From contig CM070622.1 in NCBI GenBank assembly GCA_036346255.1, positions 20,486,751 to 20,550,750 of the forward strand: 64,000 nt of DNA, written 5' to 3'. Shown piece by piece: positions 59,178 through 64,000 of the stretch (its first letter is position 1; every line of letters starts with the position of its first letter). The notes beneath the pieces are model-generated. The model was given only the letters and a program-made list of their open reading frames with translations. It did no database searches and was not told the origin of the DNA. The stretch is from Ampelocalamus luodianensis (lineage: Eukaryota > Streptophyta > Magnoliopsida > Poales > Poaceae). Both the position numbers and the translations under genes were made by a program.

Positions 59178-60735
59178 CTCACAGCCTGAACCAGCTCCTT
59201 CCCTCCCGGTGGCGCGGCGGCGGACCTAGCAGCGGGCAGGCAGCCCTGTCAGGGGTAGAGATAGCTGCGCAATCCCCGGGTCCTGACAAGCCCGTGGAAC
59301 GGTGGAAGGTTCTGGAAAGATCGAGAGGCAATGGGGCTGGGGAGAGGAAGCCGACCAGACTCACGCGGCGTCTTGTCCTTCGCTTCGCTTCTTTCTTTCC
59401 TCCCCTCCAAGAAAAGAGGCGGCGGTAGGGGAAGGAGATCCGGTGATGCCTCGCGGGTTGGATTCCTCTGCACACTTCCGGAGCTCGCGTGAACCGCACG
59501 AGCTTACGCAAACGGCTAGGTTGTTACGTATTTCCAGATTACGCCTGTGACCTCACCAGCGTAGTCTGCCAGATATCTCTACCGACTACTACTTCGTCTG
59601 CCTTCTTGCGACGTGAGCCATTACATCTGATGCAGAGGGCTGAGATGGAAACGGGTTTGTCCCCAAGCTCCTCGTCTCGTCGCCATGGCTCCCAGCCTTC
59701 GCGGCCTCATGCCTCCTCACCCGTTACGTGCCCCTCCACTCCACCTCACATGATCTAGGGTTTGGGCTACCACCTCGCGGTGGCGCTTCCTCCTCAGTTC
59801 TCACCCCGCTACGCTCCCAACTCGACGACGAGGACGGCGACCTGCACGGCTGCGACATCAATGTCAAGGAAACATAGGCGGACCCTCAAGGGGTTATGGG
59901 TGTTCAACCGAACACCTATTTTTTTTCTTCAAAATATCTGGTATATAATAGGTATATTAGATATATATGTTATTAGTTATGTCAAAACTATATATTTGTG
60001 TCCGCAAATGAATTCAGTTTGCACTCCCAACACCTCACGCGTGACCCATATAACACATTATGCCCATTTTTCTTCCTACTTCAGCTTATCAAATCATAAC
60101 TTCTATTCTCTCTCTCATCCTGTAACTGTCTGTGTGTGGGGGCCGGTGTGTGTGGGGTGGGTTTGGGAGCCTCTTTGGCCTCCAAGTGGCGAACGAGCGG
60201 AGGCGCGGGCTACGAAGGCGAGCGACGATCGGTGGACGCGGCGTTACAACGCGACAGGGCGCAGGGCGAGCGTGCGGCAGTGCACCTGCGCGGGCGAACA
60301 GAGATGCGGCGCGAGCAAATGGGTGGTAGCGCAACAAACAGGGAGGAAGGGGGCGGGCAGCACCAAGGGAGCAACGCGGTGGTCGGGAGGGAGCGTGGCG
60401 GCGGGAAGAGAGCAGTATATCCAGCTTACCGTCATCGTCCTCTCTTCAGATGTAGGTGTGTTCCGCGTACTCCACTTCTCCCTGGCTCTGCTCTATTCCA
60501 GTTTCGGTTCTTTCTGGAGTCCAACCTCTTCCTCTGCTTTCTTGGTTCTTTCCAATGGATGTTGTACAAAAATATAATCTTTACCTTGAGCAATGAACAG
60601 ATAGTGGGCCCTTATAACATATATTTACATACTAATTTTTGCTCTATGGAAGGAACATTCTTAGATGAGGCTCTTGCTGACGGGAAAAGAGCAAAAAAAG
60701 AACTTGATCAGCAAGGTATGCATCCACAAAAAAAA
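59178..60735. other. Region upstream of TIM22, GC-rich then mixed
   Basis: 59180-59430 is the GC-rich promoter side of TIM22 and may hold its 5' leader. From 59640 to 60580 several plus-strand frames are open (up to 271 codons) but overlap in different frames and contain no domain. A short frame near 60648-60715 (EGTFLDEALADGKRAKKELDQQ followed by GTATGC) could be a lone exon or captured fragment. No gene can be supported. Confidence 0.35.
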
Positions 60736-60995
60736 ATTGAAAAAGAAGACAAGAGCTCTACTGATCACTATTAGAGAAAGTAAATAAGTTTTAGTAGTCT
60801 AACTGTTATAACCTGGAACAAAAAAAATGAGAAAACAACAACGATCAAGATCAAGCATAAGTTTTTTTTGAAAAAGAAGACATGACCTCTACCAATCACT
60901 ATTAGAGGAGTAAAATAAGATTTAGCGTATAGCTGCTATAGTTCAGAATAGAAAAATAGATAAAACAACGATGACCAAGCACCAAGCACAAGTCT
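60736..60995. repeat. Tandem duplication, about 128-bp unit
   Basis: Two imperfect copies (about 60736-60864 and 60865-60995) share TTGAAAAAGAAGACA, CTCTAC.GATCACTATTAGA and GATCAAGCA..AAG. Confidence 0.75.
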
Positions 60996-61159
60996 TGGCC
61001 GCACCTTGCAACAACATAACTCAGCAAAATAAGAAGCCTAGAGCAAAAATAGCTCTATTCCTAGTTGATATCTATAATTTGCTGTTTAATTCAATGCCAT
61101 TATGCTTGCCTTATATCGCCCATTTCCTCATATGAAATCACAAATTTCTATATTTTTTG

Positions 61160-61186
61160 TATTTTATTATATATATATATATATAT
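61160..61186. repeat. (TA)n microsatellite
   Basis: About ten TA units ending in TATACGCG. Confidence 0.85.
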
Positions 61187-61273
61187 ACGCGTATCGTCGT
61201 ATCAGTGTTTTTTTAGGGTGGGGGGATGACATCTCATGGTATCGACGTATTGGTATCAGCATATCTGGGCAAC

Positions 61274-64000
61274 TGTCGGGACCCCGAGTATATAACTCTG
61301 GGACCCTCTGTGCATTCTGAACTAGTCCTATGATCAATAGCTAGCTCGCACAGTTACAACATAGATGAAATCATATCCATACAACCGAACGGTTAATGAA
61401 ACAGACAAATTAATAATACTTTACAGCAAAAGACCTTATGGTCAAGGTTTTTACAAGGCTTGCCACATAGGGCTAAGGTCACGATCAGGTCCCCAACCAG
61501 ATCTACGACCAGAGCAAACTTGCAGCGGAACAGAACAACTCGTAGAGGCCATTCGATATGCCCACAGGCAATCGAGTGGAGGACGTCTCCTATTTCGCAG
61601 GGTCTTTAAAGAACTCCTCTTCAAAGAGCGCGGTGCATCCAGGTTCTTCTGTGGAGACTGATCAACCGAAGGGCATAAAGTTATGAGTACTTTGAATGTA
61701 CTCAGCAAGTCGTAGGGAAATGTATGCAAATAGTATTCATGCAGAGCTTGACAATGATAGTTTTATGGTTATTTTGCAGAAAACAGTATTGACTGGAAAT
61801 ACAGTAAGTAGATTGAAAGTACAAGTTGAAAGATTAATATGTAAGTAATCAGTTTCTTTGAAACAGCTCGTGAACACCCCCGTTCACTTCCCAAACCACT
61901 CCCATGACCAGGACGTGGTACTCGAAACCAACCACAACCACCTTTTTGAGAAAAATCTACCTCTCGTGTGAAATCACCAAGCATTGTTCATAACCGGGGA
62001 CACGGCTATTCGAATAGTTTTATACTCTGCAGAGGTTGTACACTTTTCCCACAAAGAGATAATTGCTTGATATAACACACGTTTTCTTAGATATGTGAAT
62101 CAAGGAGAGACTATCATCGGGCTTTTTATAAAGCTCCGTTTTTATTCTGTTCTGCCCGCTAAGAATTCGCCTTCCTGGACCCCTCTTGTGCCATTTCGAC
62201 CACCTAAACAGAACTGACTCAAAACTTTGCTAATTAGTTGGCCAGGTCCACCCTATAAATAAACTTGTGGTTGTACGGTATAGCCCAGATCAATGGCGCA
62301 CAAAGTTAAGTCCTTAGTGATTGCTCAGGTGAGACTTTCCGCATCCCACGTGCCTCGCGCACCTAAGTGCCTCTCGCACCCAAAATTGTGCCTCCCGCAC
62401 TTTTGCCTCGCGCATTCCACCTTTGCCACCGATCACTCACCCGAGCAGAAATCATTTTCGTTCAACCCGGCCAAATGACAACCCTTCCATGACACAACAA
62501 TTTTTAACAACAGCGGCATCGCACCACAATTGACACAACCATGATCTCGCACCACAGTTGCACAACAGTGGTATCGCACCCCGATTCTATATATCATTTA
62601 GTCAAATTTATCATCACTGAATTAGGTGATCGAGAAACATCGCATAACTAAAGCACGACTAAGCATAATACGCACCTATGTTGGTATTACAATAATGTCC
62701 AACTAAGATTACCCAACCTATGGTGTCCAAGGGTACATATCAACATCTCAATCACAATTATTCAAAGAGTCATACTGTCGAGTAGGTACTTAGCTATCTC
62801 TCAAACTGTTTTTATACAACTAGCTATGCATGTTGATATAAAATAATATAATTTTATAAACTAGGTACGACATGATCAAAGGTCTACGACTGGCCTTCGT
62901 TGAAGAGTTGAGATGCTTTGGTCGAGGTCGTCGGGTCCAGGAACTCTTCGAAAACGTTGGAATTTATACGTGTGAAAAGAGCCAAGTAAATAAGAATACT
63001 CCAAATGAAACCCAAAAAGATTACCAAACTAGAACCAAAAGAAAGGTACTGAATTTAGAAGAAGATAGAAATTTGAATCACTCTAATCAGAGTTCGAACA
63101 AAGGAGAACGAGCTCTTGGAAGTTCTGAAATCACAAGGTCAGAAGGAGACTCGAATACAGGTGGTCAGAAGGAGGCTCGATTACCTGGTCGAAAGGAGGC
63201 TCGATTGGTTGGAAGGTTGATTCGACTACTCGACGCGGTCGAAAGAACAAGGATTCGACTACTCGACGGGGTCGTAGGGAAGATACGACTACTCAACGTG
63301 GTCGTATGGAGGATACAAGAAGGATATGACTACTCAACGTGGTCGTAGGAGGGATACCAGAAGGATACGACTATGAGGGATACCAGAAGGATACGACTAC
63401 TCAACGTGGTCGTAGGAGGGATACCAGAAGGATACGACTACTCAACGTGGTCGTAGGAAGAAGGTCTAAACCAAGATGGTGATCTAAACTGGGGGGTGAT
63501 CCAAACCGAAGAAGAGGTCTAAACCAAAAAGGGTGGTCTAAACTGAGAGGGTGGTCCAAACCGAGAGAGATCTAAACCAAAAATGGTGGTTTAAACTGGG
63601 AGAGTGGAGAGCTGGGCCAAGGAGAAAGCGAAACAAACAGAGAAAATGGGATTTTAAACACCCGAGAACTCCAACAAACTCAAAATAAATAAAAATTTGA
63701 ATTAGATGAAGTTAGATTTAGCCATCTGAACAGAGAAAAGGATCAACTGTTCGACGCGGTCGAAAGAACAAAAGAAAGAAAACCAGATACGGAGAAACTC
63801 ACCAGGACTGAGAGAGAGAGAGACCGGAGGGGGTCAGCGGACGGCGAACGACAGCGGGACGCTCGCAGTCAAAAGTGAAGGAGGATGGCGACGAAGGGGT
63901 CAGCTGGGACTGAAGGAGAAGCGGAAAAGCAGTGATTCCTGCGAAACCAAAACTGAACCAGAGTGAGGGGATTGCTTCAAGGAGCTCTGGGACACGAATT
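61274..64000 (-). mobile_element. Second copy of the long LTR, cut by the window edge
   Basis: Starts TGTCGGGACCCCGAG at 61274 and is then similar to 1724-4400 in the same orientation to the end of the window. It includes the same short frames and the minisatellite. By analogy it should continue for about another 1 kb and end GGGATGTTACA. It may be a solo LTR or one end of a full element lying beyond the window. Confidence 0.8.
63230..63600. repeat. Minisatellite in the second long LTR
   Basis: Units with the core GATACGACTACTCAACGTGG occur about five times here (63260-63455), against about three in the left copy. They are followed by the GGTCTAAACC units. Confidence 0.75.

Noticed and set aside
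59762..60774. 271- and 212-codon plus-strand frames
   Set aside because: They overlap in different frames, contain no recognisable domain or splice structure, and cross low-complexity GT-rich DNA.
1697..64000. The two long LTR copies as the ends of one giant element
   Set aside because: The 56 kb between them contains unrelated host genes and independent elements with their own target duplications, and no matching gag-pol next to either copy.

Overview
This window is nuclear DNA from a flowering plant, almost certainly a grass (Poaceae). The evidence is intron-containing genes with GT..AG junctions, a TDF1-type R2R3-MYB gene, a Stowaway and a Tourist MITE, plant Ty1/copia, MULE, hAT and RTE-LINE relics, and very GC-rich 5' ends of genes. 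No bacterial operon, CRISPR array, rRNA or tRNA gene was recognised. About three quarters of the window is transposon-derived.

Layout. 250-546 is the last exon of an unrecognised gene that runs off the left edge. 1.0-15.5 kb is a cluster of long-inverted-repeat (foldback) elements. One holds a long solo LTR (about 1.7-5.43 kb), one holds a decayed copia element (7323-13851), and a Stowaway MITE lies beside them. 15.9-18.6 kb is an RNase H-like gene on the minus strand, split by a gag-only LTR element (16225-18229) with a CGGAT target duplication. 18.7-24.3 kb is a broken minus-strand copia element. 25.05-26.58 kb is a complete five-exon GILT thiol reductase gene. A PPR-gene fragment lies upstream of it, followed by a 2-kb long-inverted-repeat element. 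A second GILT copy reduced to exon 1 lies at 31.28-31.56 kb. A Tourist MITE comes next, then the three-exon MYB gene (32.41-34.28 kb). 35.0-41.2 kb is a MuDR-type MULE with a decayed transposase. 41.46-48.61 kb is a structurally complete but coding-dead copia element with a GTTCT target duplication. 49.4-51.9 kb is another foldback element with a small LTR element inside it.

52.28-53.11 kb is a small three-exon gene whose first two exons encode the same module twice. 54.04-59.18 kb is a complete four-exon TIM22 gene on the minus strand. Its 4-kb first intron contains an RTE-type LINE with a 21-bp target duplication, and a hAT element with an 8-bp duplication sits inside that LINE. The right end (from 61274) is the start of a second copy of the long LTR seen near the left edge.

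The intact host genes are unrelated single-copy functions: GILT in the secretory/vacuolar path, a tapetum-type MYB regulator, TIM22 in mitochondrial import, and the unknown duplicated-module gene. The strongest structural themes are LTR elements sitting in the loops of foldback elements (three cases), a non-autonomous LTR family with different cargo in two copies, and duplicated or broken gene copies (GILT, RNase H-like). Exon borders were placed by hand from splice consensus and reading-frame continuity; family names rest on motif recognition, not database searches.
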